A stretch of 64,000 bases of DNA from Gemmatimonadota bacterium (GCA_028287305.1 JAQBPX010000027.1:1-64000); one strand, 5' to 3'; positions 1 through 8,955 are shown, counted from the stretch's first letter. Made by a program: numbers and translations. Notes: generated by a model from the letters alone, not told the origin.

Positions 1-2
1 CG

Positions 3-1088
3 AATGCCGCCGCGCTCTCGGCCACCTGCGAGGCGCAGCTCGCGCGCGACTCCGCCGCTGCCGCGGCGCGTGCGGCTGCGACGGGCGCACCGGCGCCGAA
101 TCGCTTCGGTGCGCGCGGCGGCGTCAGCATCACCGACACCACCACGCTACGCTGGATCCAGAAGCAGGGCGTGGCGGCGATCCTCCTCGGCGACGCGTCC
201 CATGTCGGCGGCGACATCGGCACCAACAACGGCGCGTCCCGCGTGAAGGGCGCCCCGCAGGTGCCCACCGTCCACGTGTCCATGGAGTCGTACGGGCGCA
301 TCGCGCGCATGCTCGAGAAGCAGGTGCCCGTGTCGCTCGAGCTCAACATGAAGAACAAGTTCTTCCCGGCGAACGCGACCTCGTTCAACGTCATCGGCGA
401 GATCCCGGGCACCGACCCCGCGCTCAAGGATGAAGTGGTGATGATCGGCGCGCACTTCGACTCCTGGCATTCCGGCACGGGCGCCACCGACAACGGCGCC
501 GGCTCCGGCGTGATGCTCGAGGCGATGCGCCTGCTGAAGACGCTCGACCTCCATCCGCGGCGCACGATCCGCATCGCACTCTGGACGGGGGAAGAGCAGG
601 GGCTCCTCGGCTCCGCCGCCTACGTCAGGCAGCACTTCGGCGTGCGCGACACGATCGGCTTCCCTGCCACGGCCGAGCAGAAGAAGCTCGCGGCGTACTT
701 CAACCTGGATAATGGCAGCGGCAAGATCCGCGGCGTCTACCTGCAGGGGCTCGAAGCCAACCGCCCGATCTTCGACGCGTGGATGGGTCCGTTCAAGGAC
801 ATGGGCATGCGGACGCTGACGATCAGCAACACCGGGGGCACCGATCACCTCTCCTATGTCGGCGTGGGCCTCCCGGGCTTCCAGTTCATCCAGGATCCGC
901 TCGACTACGGCAACGTCACGCACCACACCAACCAGGACGTGTACGAGCGGCTGCAGCCGGACGACATGAAGTTCAACGCGGCAGTGGTCGCGAGCTTCGC
1001 TTGGCAGGCGGCGCAGCGCGATGAAAAGCTCCCGCGGCCCGCTGAGCCCGGCGCGCTCCCCGCGACGCGCACCCGAGCGATTCCGTAA
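3..1088 (+). CDS. M28-family zinc aminopeptidase, 5' end outside the window
   Basis: The reading frame is open from the first bases of the window, so the N-terminus is missing; about 361 residues are seen. The catalytic M28 core is clear: AHFDSW supplies the first zinc histidine, TDNGAG the bridging aspartate, GEEQGLLG the catalytic and metal glutamates, YFNLDNG a further acidic ligand, and GGTDHLSY the last histidine. The part before the core (GVAAILLGDASHVGGDIG) looks like a protease-associated (PA) insert, which is common in secreted M28 enzymes. Members are exported or periplasmic exopeptidases acting on peptides. It stands alone; the next gene has its own promoter. Family assignment is firm; the substrate is unknown. 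Confidence 0.9.
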   Translation, partial: NAAALSATCEAQLARDSAAAAARAAATGAPAPNRFGARGGVSITDTTTLRWIQKQGVAAILLGDASHVGGDIGTNNGASRVKGAPQVPTVHVSMESYGRIARMLEKQVPVSLELNMKNKFFPANATSFNVIGEIPGTDPALKDEVVMIGAHFDSWHSGTGATDNGAGSGVMLEAMRLLKTLDLHPRRTIRIALWTGEEQGLLGSAAYVRQHFGVRDTIGFPATAEQKKLAAYFNLDNGSGKIRGVYLQGLEANRPIFDAWMGPFKDMGMRTLTISNTGGTDHLSYVGVGLPGFQFIQDPLDYGNVTHHTNQDVYERLQPDDMKFNAAVVASFAWQAAQRDEKLPRPAEPGALPATRTRAIP

Positions 1089-1108
1089 CGAAAATCATGG
1101 CGAACGGG

Positions 1109-1146
1109 GCCGTAACGTAATGAATTACAACACTTTACGTTACGGC
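1109..1146. promoter_or_regulatory. 12-bp perfect inverted repeat, candidate operator
   Basis: GCCGTAACGTAA at 1109-1120 is repeated in exact inverted form at 1135-1146 with a 14-base spacer. The right arm covers the candidate -35 box of the promoter in front of the L,D-transpeptidase-like gene, which is the position expected for a repressor site. A further CCGTAACG copy lies at the end of the preceding peptidase gene near 1083-1090. No regulator gene is adjacent, so the binding protein is unknown. A transcription-termination hairpin is the alternative, but there is no T-tract. Confidence 0.5.
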
Positions 1147-1162
1147 ACCCATCCGCTATACT
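1134..1162 (+). promoter_or_regulatory. Sigma-70-type promoter for the L,D-transpeptidase-like gene
   Basis: TTTACG at 1134-1139 and TATACT at 1157-1162 are separated by exactly 17 bases. The predicted start of transcription near 1169 gives a leader of about 40 bases that contains the GGAGG at 1198-1202. This is a prediction from consensus matching only. Confidence 0.5.
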
Positions 1163-1208
1163 TCGGGGTACGAGAAAGACGGTCACTCGCCCTTCCCGGA
1201 GGAAACGA

Positions 1209-2063
1209 ATGCGTTCGAATCGCTACGCCATGAACGTGTTCGCGGGCGCGGTCGCCACCCTCGCGGTCGGTTCCCGCCTGGTGCCGGGCCACGCGGAGAG
1301 CGGCCCCGTCCTTCGGTCTGCCGTGGCCTTCGTCAGCGCGCGCTCCGACAGCTCTGCGACGTCGGCCTCCTCGCTCGGCTCCGCGTCTTCGATGAGCTCG
1401 GTCGCCTCGTTCACGTCGCGCGCACTCAGTGCGTTCTCGACCGCGGTTGGCCCGCTCAGCCGTACCAACGCCCTCGAGTCCGCGTTTCGCGGTTACTTCG
1501 CGTTCAAGGCCGCGCACCCGGGCGAGGTGAAGAAGCCGCTCCTCTACTTCGTGGACTACGGCCTCTCCAGCACCACGCCGCGCGGCTACGTCTTCGACAT
1601 GCAGTCGCTGCAGGTTGTCGACGGACCCTTCATGGTGGCGCACGGGCGTGGTTCGTCCACCAGCCAGTACGGCGTGCCCACGCGCTTCTCGAATGCCTCG
1701 GGCAGCAACGCGACGTCGCTCGGCCTCTACGTGGCCGAGGGCACGTACGACTTCCACGGTCACTCGGGCGGTCGCGCCTACAGCTCGGTGGGCATGCGCC
1801 TGCTCGGTGTCTCGACGGGCTTCAACGACAACGCCTTCGATCGTCGCGTCGTCGCGCACGGCGCGCCGTACGTCACCGCCGACAAGGCAGGTCGCAGCGA
1901 AGGTTGTCCGGCCATGGAGCCGGCGCGAGCGGCGCGACTGCTGCCGAAGCTCGCTCAGGGCGGAATGGTGTTCCTGTTCGCGCCGAACGACGAATGGCTC
2001 CAGCGCGATCCCTGGGCTTCGTCCACCTCCGCCGCCAGCCAGTCAGCCTCGAGCGGCGCGTAG
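1209..2063 (+). CDS. Exported murein L,D-transpeptidase catalytic domain protein (PF13645-like)
   Basis: A 284-residue protein with a hydrophobic N-terminal export segment (about residues 8-30), a Ser/Ala-rich spacer of about 70 residues, and a C-terminal catalytic domain. FVDYGLSSTTPRGYVFD, VAHGRGSS and especially SEGCPAM near residue 235 match the YkuD-like family variant in which the cysteine of S-x-G-C-P is the nucleophile. Family members crosslink or remodel peptidoglycan, or attach proteins to it. The start is supported by GGAGGAAACG seven bases or so upstream of the ATG. It is a single-gene unit between a promoter with a palindromic operator and a long downstream palindrome. Whether it makes 3-3 crosslinks or has another wall role cannot be told from sequence. 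Confidence 0.8.
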   Translation: MRSNRYAMNVFAGAVATLAVGSRLVPGHAESGPVLRSAVAFVSARSDSSATSASSLGSASSMSSVASFTSRALSAFSTAVGPLSRTNALESAFRGYFAFKAAHPGEVKKPLLYFVDYGLSSTTPRGYVFDMQSLQVVDGPFMVAHGRGSSTSQYGVPTRFSNASGSNATSLGLYVAEGTYDFHGHSGGRAYSSVGMRLLGVSTGFNDNAFDRRVVAHGAPYVTADKAGRSEGCPAMEPARAARLLPKLAQGGMVFLFAPNDEWLQRDPWASSTSAASQSASSGA

Positions 2064-2140
2064 TATAGGCTGGATCGGCTGAAGGACATCGTACCCGAAT
2101 AAGGGCCGGAAGAACGGGGAAGGTCCGCTGAAGCGCTGAC

Positions 2141-2230
2141 ACGCCGAAGAGCGCCGAAACTGCCGAAAGAGCCTGAAAACCGGGGTTCTCGTTTGTTGGC
2201 AGTTTCGGCTTTTTCGGCGCGTTTCGGCGT
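2141..2230. repeat. Long intergenic palindrome, GCCGAAAC family, copy 1
   Basis: Arms of about 35-40 bases pair with roughly 80% match. The outer ends ACGCCGAA (2141-2148) and TTCGGCGT (2223-2230) are exact, and inner GCCGAAAC-type blocks pair across a loop near 2181-2191. Copy 2 of the same family is at 15031-15111. It lies between two plus-strand genes, so it could act as a terminator, but there is no T-tract after it. Confidence 0.75.
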
Positions 2231-2293
2231 GAAATGATTTCGCAGGTCCCCTGACCGACGCTGGAATCCGGTGCCCCGCCTCAATTGTCGCTA

Positions 2294-2326
2294 TTGACAA
2301 CTATCGCGCGCTAATGCGTATTAGCG
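2294..2326 (+). promoter_or_regulatory. Promoter and LacI-type operator controlling the regulator/receptor pair
   Basis: TTGACA at 2294-2299 is a perfect -35 box. The 18-base palindrome CGCTAATGCGTATTAGCG at 2309-2326 has the size and symmetry of LacI-family operators and covers the -10 region (GTATTA or TATTAG, 2318-2324). The core ATGCGTATTA is repeated at 2334-2343, across the start codon of the regulator. This suggests negative autoregulation. With the -10 placed here, transcription would begin within a few bases of the ATG, so the message may be leaderless. Confidence 0.6.
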
Positions 2327-2333
2327 GCTGCTT

Positions 2334-3359
2334 ATGCGTATTACCTCAGCACGCGTCACGGCCTCAGAGGTCGCTCGGAAGGCGGGGGTCTCCCAGGCCG
2401 CCGTCTCCCTCGTCCTCTCCCGCAACCCCAAGGCGCGGTTCGCCGAGGAGACGCGCGCGCGCATCATCCAGGCTGCCGCCGAGCTCGGCTACCGCCCGAA
2501 TCTCGTCGCCCGCGCCCTCGTCAACCGCCGCTCCTTTGCCCTCGGCGTGCTCGTCCCGGCCTTGGGCGATCCCGTCTACGCGGCCATCGTCAGCGGCGCC
2601 AAGCGGGTCGCCTCGGAAACGGGCTACGCCCTGCTCCTGGCTGAGGCCACCGCCGACGACCACGTCGCCCAGCTCCGGGCCCTGGCCGACCGCCAGATCG
2701 ATGGCGTGATCATCGCCGGCGTCATCGCCGCCTCGCTGCCCGCCGAGGAGCTCGCCGCGCTCAACGTGGTGATCATCAACCAGCCGTCGAATCAGTTCTC
2801 GACCCTGGCCGAGGACTCCATTCGCGCCGGCGCCACTGCCGCTGAACACTTCCTGGGCCTCGGTCATTCGAGGCTCGCGTTCATTGGGCCCGCCTCCGCA
2901 TCGCACGTCTTCCGCCATCGCGAGCGTGGTTACGCGCAGGTCGTCCGCGCCTCGGGCGTCGAACTGCGCAGCGACTACTGGCAGCGCGCCGACGCGAACG
3001 TCGCCGGCGGATTCTCCGCCATGCGCACCCTGCTGGCGCTGCACGAGCGACCCACCGCCGTGTTCTGCGCCAACGACCTCTCTGCCCTCGGTGCACACAA
3101 GGCGTGCACCGCGGCGGGAGTGCAGCTCGGCCACGACATCTCCCTCCTCGGCTGCGACGACATCGAGATCGGGACACTCGTCACGCCCGAGCTGAGCACC
3201 ATCCACACCCCGCTCGGCGAGCTGGGCGCGCGCGCCGTGCGCGACCTGCTCTCGCAGGCAGACATTCCGCGAGTCGTGCCGGCAGCGAAGACGCTGCCCG
3301 TGAAGCTCGTGATCAGAGGCACCACCGGACGACCCGCTGTATCCCCACCTGGCGCGTAG
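2334..3359 (+). CDS. LacI-family transcriptional regulator
   Basis: A 341-residue protein of normal LacI length. The N-terminal helix-turn-helix includes VARKAGVSQAAVSLVLS (about residues 13-29), and the hinge region LGYRPNLVARAL leads into a periplasmic-binding-protein-like effector domain with typical FCANDLSALG and LLGCDDIEIGTLVTP segments. Family members bind a sugar or nucleoside effector and repress transport and catabolic genes. It precedes a TonB-dependent receptor by 34 bases with no promoter visible between them, so both are probably under the palindromic operator at 2309-2326. The ATG at 2334 places the HTH at the expected distance; no Shine-Dalgarno is seen before it. The effector is unknown. 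Confidence 0.92.
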   Translation: MRITSARVTASEVARKAGVSQAAVSLVLSRNPKARFAEETRARIIQAAAELGYRPNLVARALVNRRSFALGVLVPALGDPVYAAIVSGAKRVASETGYALLLAEATADDHVAQLRALADRQIDGVIIAGVIAASLPAEELAALNVVIINQPSNQFSTLAEDSIRAGATAAEHFLGLGHSRLAFIGPASASHVFRHRERGYAQVVRASGVELRSDYWQRADANVAGGFSAMRTLLALHERPTAVFCANDLSALGAHKACTAAGVQLGHDISLLGCDDIEIGTLVTPELSTIHTPLGELGARAVRDLLSQADIPRVVPAAKTLPVKLVIRGTTGRPAVSPPGA

Positions 3360-3393
3360 GCGCCCCGCTGTACCCCTCCACAGGAGACTCACC

Positions 3394-5895
3394 ATGCTGG
3401 GATCAACACTGACTCGCGCGTCGCGCCTGGCGAAGGCGCTCACGACGTCAGCCTTCGCCCTCGCACTGCTTCCCGCCGCGCTGTTCGCCCAGAGTGGGCG
3501 CATCGTCGGCACCGTGAGCGACCCCACGGGCGCACCCGTCGCGGGCGCCCAGGTGCTCGTGCAGGGTACGGCGCTCTCCGGCGCGGCCGGGTCCGATGGC
3601 CGCTTCGTCATCCGCAGCGTGCCGGCCGGCACGTACTCGGTGAAGGCCTACCGCATCGGCTTCCATACGCAGACGCAGACCGGCGTCGCCGTCGCTGCTG
3701 GTGCTGACGCGACCATCAAGCTCACGCTCACGCAGGCGCCCGTGCAGCTCGGCGGCGTCGTGACGTCGGCGTCGCGCCGCGTGGAGAAGATCACCGAAGC
3801 GCCCGCGACCATCACGCACATCGATGACGTGGAGCTCGCGGGTGCCCTCGGCAACTCCTTCGGCAACTCGCTCAAGGACGTCAAGGGAATCGAGTTCATT
3901 CGCGTGGGCGTCATGGGCGCCGCGATCAACGCGCGCGGATTCAACTCGTCGTTCAACAACCGCATGCTGCAGACCGAGGACGGACGCATCTCCGTCCTGG
4001 CCGAGAGCGGCCTGCCGGTTGGTGGCCTGACCACCATCAACAAGCTCGACATCGCGGGCATCGAAGTGCTGGTCGGCCCGGGTGCGGCGCTCTACGGCCC
4101 CGACGCCTCGAATGGCGTGATCACCACGCAGACCAAGGACCCGCGCCAGTTCCCGGGCCTCAGCATGGAGCTCGACGGCGGCTCGCGCAGCTTCCTCGAC
4201 GCGCAGGCCCGTTACGCCGGCGTCACCGGCAACTGGGGCTACAAGATCTCCGGCGAGCGCGTGCAGGCGAACGAGTGGGACAACTCGCTCTACTATCCCG
4301 CGGTCGTCGCCGGAACGCCGGCCCTGGCGGAGAAGGGCGCCGACTGGAAGACGTCTTCCAGCCGCGGCTCTGGCTCGCTCGCGTACTACCTGAACAACGG
4401 CGGTCGCGTGCAGGCCACCGTGGGTGCCAGCCGTCTGAACGGCATCGGCGCGACGAACCTCGGTCGCAACCAGCTGAAGAACTACGACTTTCACGACTAC
4501 CAGCTGCAGTACGTGGGAACGCACTGGTTCGCGCAGAGCTACATGACGAGCTCCAACGGCGGGCAGACCTACCAGCTCAATGCCTTCACGCAGAACACCG
4601 CGCGCTATCCGACGATCACCGCCGATTCGGCGCGCGCCCTCTCCGCGTTCCCGGGCGAAGGCCGCCTGATGGCCGCCGAGCTCCAGAACAACTTCTCGAT
4701 CAGCTCGCTGACGAAGACCGGCATCGGCGCGATCGACAATACGCACATCACGTGGGGCGGCCAGTTACGCCGCGATCGCGTCAGCTCCTACATGCACTGG
4801 CTGAGCGACCGCCGCGACCAGAAGGCGATCCTGCTGGACCAGAAGGGCGTCTATGCGCAGCTCGAGACGCCGCTGACCGAGATGTTCCGCGTGGTGCTGG
4901 CCGGCCGCTACGACAAGCACGAGCGCTACGACGCGCAGTTCTCGCCGAAGGCCGCGCTGATGTTCACGCCGGTCGCCGACCAGACGATTCGCGTGACGTA
5001 CAACAAGGCGTTCAAGTCGCCGACCGTTCTGCAGACGGACTTCTACTTCCCGAACTTCGTGGCGGGCGTCGGCGTCTTCGGCAACCTGGACGGCTTCGAC
5101 ATCAAGAACGCCGCGGGCACGATCACCAAGGCGTATGACCCGATCCGTCCCGAGACCAACGACACCTGGGAGCTCGGTTACAAGGGCGTCGTGGGCCAGC
5201 GCCTGTTCGTGGACGTCACCGGCTACCGGACGCGCTTCCAGCACTTCCTCAGCCCGCTGGCGACGATCGCGGTCCCCGTGCTCGGCACCACCGCGTACAA
5301 TCACAAGACGGGCGCGAAGGTTACGGATGAGGCGGGAGCCAACCAGATCGTGCTCTCGTACTTCAACGTCGGCGAGGGCACCATCCACGGCGTGGATGCA
5401 GGCCTCCGCTTCTTCTTCACCGACAAGATCGCCGCGTCGGGCAACGTCAGCCTGATGTCGGTCGACACCATCAAGGCGCTCGCTACCGACCCGCCGGAAG
5501 CCACGTCGTTCAACAGCCCGAGCTCGCGCATCAACGCCGGCATGGACTTCAACAACGTGGTGCAGAACACCACGGCCGGCTTCACCATGCGCTACGTGCA
5601 CAAGTACAACTTCCGCTCCGGCGTGAACTTCGGGATGATCCCGGCGTTCGGCACGCTCGACCTGAACGGCAGCTATCGCCTCAACCAGAGCGCACGGATC
5701 ATGGTGCAGGCCACCAACCTGTACGCCTGCACCGGCGGCACCTCCTCGGCGCCCGTCACGGGCATCGCGTCCACGGTGCCGGCGATCTACGCGCAGAAGC
5801 AGAGCTGCGGCTTCGGCAAGAAGCACTCGGAGATGCTCAACTCTCCGGAAGTCGGCCCGACCATCCTGGCCGGCCTGCGCTTCGACATGCGCTAG
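3394..5895 (+). CDS. TonB-dependent outer-membrane receptor with carboxypeptidase-regulatory-like domain
   Basis: An 833-residue protein. A signal peptide ends near AALFAQ (about residue 33). It is followed by a carboxypeptidase-regulatory-like beta domain (GRIVGTVSDPTGAPVAGA to about residue 115), a plug domain (VLVGPGAALYGPDASNGVI) and a C-terminal beta-barrel ending in an aromatic-poor FDMR. Such receptors import siderophores, glycans or other large substrates using TonB energy. The gene has a good AGGAG 11-15 bases before ATG. Its position behind a LacI-type regulator makes a carbohydrate or nucleoside substrate more likely than iron; that is inference. No SusD-like partner is present. 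Confidence 0.9.
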   Translation: MLGSTLTRASRLAKALTTSAFALALLPAALFAQSGRIVGTVSDPTGAPVAGAQVLVQGTALSGAAGSDGRFVIRSVPAGTYSVKAYRIGFHTQTQTGVAVAAGADATIKLTLTQAPVQLGGVVTSASRRVEKITEAPATITHIDDVELAGALGNSFGNSLKDVKGIEFIRVGVMGAAINARGFNSSFNNRMLQTEDGRISVLAESGLPVGGLTTINKLDIAGIEVLVGPGAALYGPDASNGVITTQTKDPRQFPGLSMELDGGSRSFLDAQARYAGVTGNWGYKISGERVQANEWDNSLYYPAVVAGTPALAEKGADWKTSSSRGSGSLAYYLNNGGRVQATVGASRLNGIGATNLGRNQLKNYDFHDYQLQYVGTHWFAQSYMTSSNGGQTYQLNAFTQNTARYPTITADSARALSAFPGEGRLMAAELQNNFSISSLTKTGIGAIDNTHITWGGQLRRDRVSSYMHWLSDRRDQKAILLDQKGVYAQLETPLTEMFRVVLAGRYDKHERYDAQFSPKAALMFTPVADQTIRVTYNKAFKSPTVLQTDFYFPNFVAGVGVFGNLDGFDIKNAAGTITKAYDPIRPETNDTWELGYKGVVGQRLFVDVTGYRTRFQHFLSPLATIAVPVLGTTAYNHKTGAKVTDEAGANQIVLSYFNVGEGTIHGVDAGLRFFFTDKIAASGNVSLMSVDTIKALATDPPEATSFNSPSSRINAGMDFNNVVQNTTAGFTMRYVHKYNFRSGVNFGMIPAFGTLDLNGSYRLNQSARIMVQATNLYACTGGTSSAPVTGIASTVPAIYAQKQSCGFGKKHSEMLNSPEVGPTILAGLRFDMR

Positions 5896-6007
5896 GAGAT
5901 TCGGCCCCTTGCCGGCACTCACGCTGGTACAGGATGATGTACGGGTGCGCTCCTCCGGGCCGGTGGCCCGGCGGAGCGACACCTGGGCATCGCCGGCCGG
6001 AGGTTCC

Positions 6008-6562
6008 ATGATGTACACCAGGGGCTCCACCGTGCGCAGCACGATGGACTACATCGCCCACGCGCTCGACGACGTCGAGCGCGCGGGCGTGCTGGCCCGG
6101 CTCACGGCCGAGGACCGGCACGTGATCCAGGAAGTCGACGCGATCGCCGAGGTGCCCTATCGCGTGGTGCTCGCGCTCTGGCGCTCGATCGACACGGCGC
6201 TTGGTACGCGCGACCCGCAGTGGGCCGAGCGGGCTGGCGCCGAGGCGATCGAGGTCACGGGGATGCAGCTCTATCCCGAGCTGATCGCGCGCTCCACGCC
6301 CCTCGAGTGGATCAACCAGTACGTCTCGCTCTTCCAGCTGTATTACCGCCCGGGCGACATGATCAAGGTGGATGAGGGGTCGCACCGAATCACGACGAGG
6401 CTCGTCGGGTTCGATGACCAGGACCCCCTCTTCTGTCGTCGGCTCGTCGGTGGATTCCTCGCAGCCATCCGGCTCGCGCGTGGTCGTGACGTCTCCGTGC
6501 GTCACACCCGCTGCGTGCATGAGGGCGACCCCTTCTGTGAATGGGAGAGCAGCTGGCGCTAG
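6008..6562 (+). CDS. Uncharacterised V4R-like / TIGR02265-like sensor-type protein
   Basis: About 184 residues if translation starts at one of the two adjacent ATG codons at 6008 and 6011, which follow a strong GGAGG at 5999-6003. A longer in-frame TTG start at 5909, also after a GGAG, would give 217 residues. The protein is soluble, with no signal peptide in the short form. The C-terminus HTRCVHEGDPFCEWES resembles the small cysteine-containing end of V4R-type ligand-binding domains, and the body resembles the about 200-residue TIGR02265-type proteins of myxobacteria. I do not recognise a catalytic site. It lies between the receptor and the hydrolase gene on the same strand. Confidence 0.55.
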   Translation: MMYTRGSTVRSTMDYIAHALDDVERAGVLARLTAEDRHVIQEVDAIAEVPYRVVLALWRSIDTALGTRDPQWAERAGAEAIEVTGMQLYPELIARSTPLEWINQYVSLFQLYYRPGDMIKVDEGSHRITTRLVGFDDQDPLFCRRLVGGFLAAIRLARGRDVSVRHTRCVHEGDPFCEWESSWR

Positions 6563-6586
6563 CCGCTGCGCTCCATCGATCCCATC

Positions 6587-7423
6587 ATGCCAACTACCCG
6601 CATCAGGGACATCGACGTCTTCCATGAGGAACATGGAAGCGGCCCCACGCTCCTCTTCATCCACGGGCTCGGCTCGAGCACCGAGGACTGGGAAGCGCAG
6701 GTGCCATTCTTCGCCGATCGCTATCGCGTGGTCACCTATGACGTGCGCGGCCACGGCCGCACCACGAAGCCGCGCGAGAAGTACTCGCTCCAGCAGTTCT
6801 CCGACGACGCGGCCGCGCTGGTCGAGCAGCTGGGCGACGCGCCGGTGCACGTCGTGGGGCTCTCCATGGGCGGCATGATCGCCTTCCAGCTCGCGGCCGA
6901 TCGCCCGGACCTGGTCCGCACGCTGACCGTCGTCAACAGCGGCCCCGAGATGGTGCTGCGCACCTTCGCGCAGAAGTTCGCGATCTTCCAGCGCCGCTGG
7001 ATCGTGCAGATGATGGGGCTCCGGAAGTGGGGTGCGGTCCTCGCGGATCGGCTGCTGCCGGGTGACGAGTTTGTCGCCCTGCGCGGCAAGATCGTCGAGC
7101 GCTGGGCGCGCAACGACAAGCGCTCGTACCTGCGAGCCCTGCGTGCGCTGGTGGGCTGGACGGTCACGGCCAGGTTGCCGGCGATCACGCAGCCCACGCT
7201 CATCCTCACGGCCGACATGGACTACACGCCCATCCCGTGGAAGCAGCACTACACCAGCCTCATCCCCGGCGCGCGCCTGGTCATCATCCCGAACACCCGC
7301 CACTTCCTGCCTCTCGAGCGTCCGGAGCTGTTCAACCGCGCGCTCGACGAGTTCCTCACTGCGACCGCCGCCATCCCTTCGGCGACCGTCACAACCGGTG
7401 CCCGGGCCGGAGTCGCCAGGTGA
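6587..7423 (+). CDS. Alpha/beta-fold hydrolase
   Basis: A 278-residue single-domain hydrolase. The oxyanion-hole region FIHGLGSSTEDWE, the nucleophile elbow GLSMGG, the acid in LTADMDYTP and the histidine in NTRHFLPLERPE make a complete Ser-Asp-His triad. Its stop codon overlaps the GTG start of the acyl-CoA ligase gene, so the two are probably translationally coupled. In this context it may release a carboxylic acid from an ester or lactone for activation by the ligase; this is inference. Confidence 0.88.
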   Translation: MPTTRIRDIDVFHEEHGSGPTLLFIHGLGSSTEDWEAQVPFFADRYRVVTYDVRGHGRTTKPREKYSLQQFSDDAAALVEQLGDAPVHVVGLSMGGMIAFQLAADRPDLVRTLTVVNSGPEMVLRTFAQKFAIFQRRWIVQMMGLRKWGAVLADRLLPGDEFVALRGKIVERWARNDKRSYLRALRALVGWTVTARLPAITQPTLILTADMDYTPIPWKQHYTSLIPGARLVIIPNTRHFLPLERPELFNRALDEFLTATAAIPSATVTTGARAGVAR

Positions 7424-8955
7424 ACATCGGCACGCTGGTGCCGCGGCACGCGCGCTATCGCGGCGATGCCACGGCAGTGGTGTGTGGCGACGAGCGGCTG
7501 ACCTGGCGCGACCTCGCGACGCGGGTGAACCGCGTGGCGAACGTATTCCAGTCGCTCGGGCTCGTGAAGGGCGACGCCGTCGCCATCGCGACGCCGAACG
7601 CGGTCGAGCTGCTCGAGATCTACTGGGGGCTCGCGCAGGCGGGCCTCGTGAGCGTGCCGCTCAGTCCATTGCTGCGCGGGTCGGCGCTGTCGGTGCTGCT
7701 GAACGACGCCGACGTCAAGGCGATCATCACGTCGGCAGATGTCGCCGGCGAAGTGGAGAAGGTCCGGTCCGAGTTGCCCTTGCTGCCCCCGCACAGGCAC
7801 CTGGTCCTCGGTGGCTCGGTTCCGGGTCTCCGCAGCTATGCGGATGCGGTCGCGGCGGCGAGTAGTGACGCGCCGCCAGCTGTGGACATCGCTGGAAGCG
7901 ACGTGTACAACATCGTCTACAGCAGTGGCACCACCGGCACGCCGAAGGGGATCGTGCACACGCACGACATTCGCGCGGGTTACTGCACGCTCTTCGCGAA
8001 CGCCTGGCGGATGACGCCGGAGAGCGTGGTGATCCACGCCGGCTCGCTCGTGTTCAACGGCGCGTTCCTCACCCTGATGCCCGCGCTGTTCCTCGGCTGC
8101 AAGTACGTGCTGCAGTGCCACTTCGACGCCGCGGAGTTCATCGCGAACGTGGAGCGCGAGCAGGTCACGCACGTGTTCATGGTGCCCTCGCAGATCGTGG
8201 CCGTGCTCAACTCGCCGGCGTTCTCGCGCGAGCGCCTGGCGTCGCTGCAGATGCTCGGCTCCGTGGGCGCGCCGCTGCACGCGGAGCACAAGGCGCGGCT
8301 CACGTCGCAGCTGCCGGGAATCTTCCACGAGCTGTACGGGCTCACCGAGGGCGTGATGACCATCCTGGATCGCGACCAGGTATCGGCCAAGGGCGACTCG
8401 GTCGGCTGCGCGCCGCCGTTCATGGAAGTGAAGGTGTGCGACGAGCAGGGAGTGGAGCAGCCGGCCGGCGAGGTGGGTGAGATCGTGGGCCGAGGCCCGC
8501 TGCTGATGCCCGGCTACCACAAGCGTCCCGACCTCACCGCGCACGCCATTCGCGATGGCTGGATGTACACCGGCGACATGGGCTTCATGGATGCCGATGG
8601 ATTCCTCCACCTGGTGGACCGCAAGAAGGACCTGATCATCTCCGGCGGCGTGAACGTCTACCCGCGCGACATCGAGGAGGTGCTGGTGACGCACCCTGCC
8701 GTGCTCGAGGCGGCCGTCTTCGGCGTGCCCGACGAGAAGTGGGGCGAGACGCCGCTCGGTGCCGTGGTGCTCAAGTCGGGAGTCGCGGCGACCTCCGGGG
8801 AGCTCAAGGCCTTCGTGAATGCGCGCGTGGGCGCGCGCTACCAGCAGGTGCGTGACGTCGCCATACTATCCGCTTTCCCGCGCAACGCGGCGGGCAAGGT
8901 GCTCAAGCGCGAGATGCGCGCGGAGTACTGGGAAGGGAAGGCGGTCAAAATCTGA
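7420..8955 (+). CDS. AMP-forming acyl-CoA ligase (class I adenylate-forming enzyme)
   Basis: 511 residues from a GTG overlapping the previous stop (GTGA). The signature motifs are intact: VYSSGTTGTPKGIVHTH (P-loop-like A3 motif), YGLTEG (A5), YTGDMGFMDADGFLHLVDR (A7 and hinge) and the catalytic lysine in PRNAAGKVLKREMR near the C-terminus. The enzyme should activate a carboxylic acid to acyl-AMP and then acyl-CoA. Length and motifs fit fatty-acid or aromatic-acid CoA ligases; the chain specificity cannot be read. Its stop codon is the first triplet of a six-copy heptamer repeat. Confidence 0.9.
   Translation: MNIGTLVPRHARYRGDATAVVCGDERLTWRDLATRVNRVANVFQSLGLVKGDAVAIATPNAVELLEIYWGLAQAGLVSVPLSPLLRGSALSVLLNDADVKAIITSADVAGEVEKVRSELPLLPPHRHLVLGGSVPGLRSYADAVAAASSDAPPAVDIAGSDVYNIVYSSGTTGTPKGIVHTHDIRAGYCTLFANAWRMTPESVVIHAGSLVFNGAFLTLMPALFLGCKYVLQCHFDAAEFIANVEREQVTHVFMVPSQIVAVLNSPAFSRERLASLQMLGSVGAPLHAEHKARLTSQLPGIFHELYGLTEGVMTILDRDQVSAKGDSVGCAPPFMEVKVCDEQGVEQPAGEVGEIVGRGPLLMPGYHKRPDLTAHAIRDGWMYTGDMGFMDADGFLHLVDRKKDLIISGGVNVYPRDIEEVLVTHPAVLEAAVFGVPDEKWGETPLGAVVLKSGVAATSGELKAFVNARVGARYQQVRDVAILSAFPRNAAGKVLKREMRAEYWEGKAVKI

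Noticed and set aside
4-246. 80-codon Arg-rich frame at the left edge
   Set aside because: Out of frame with the M28 peptidase, which is open through the same bases with proper protein sequence.
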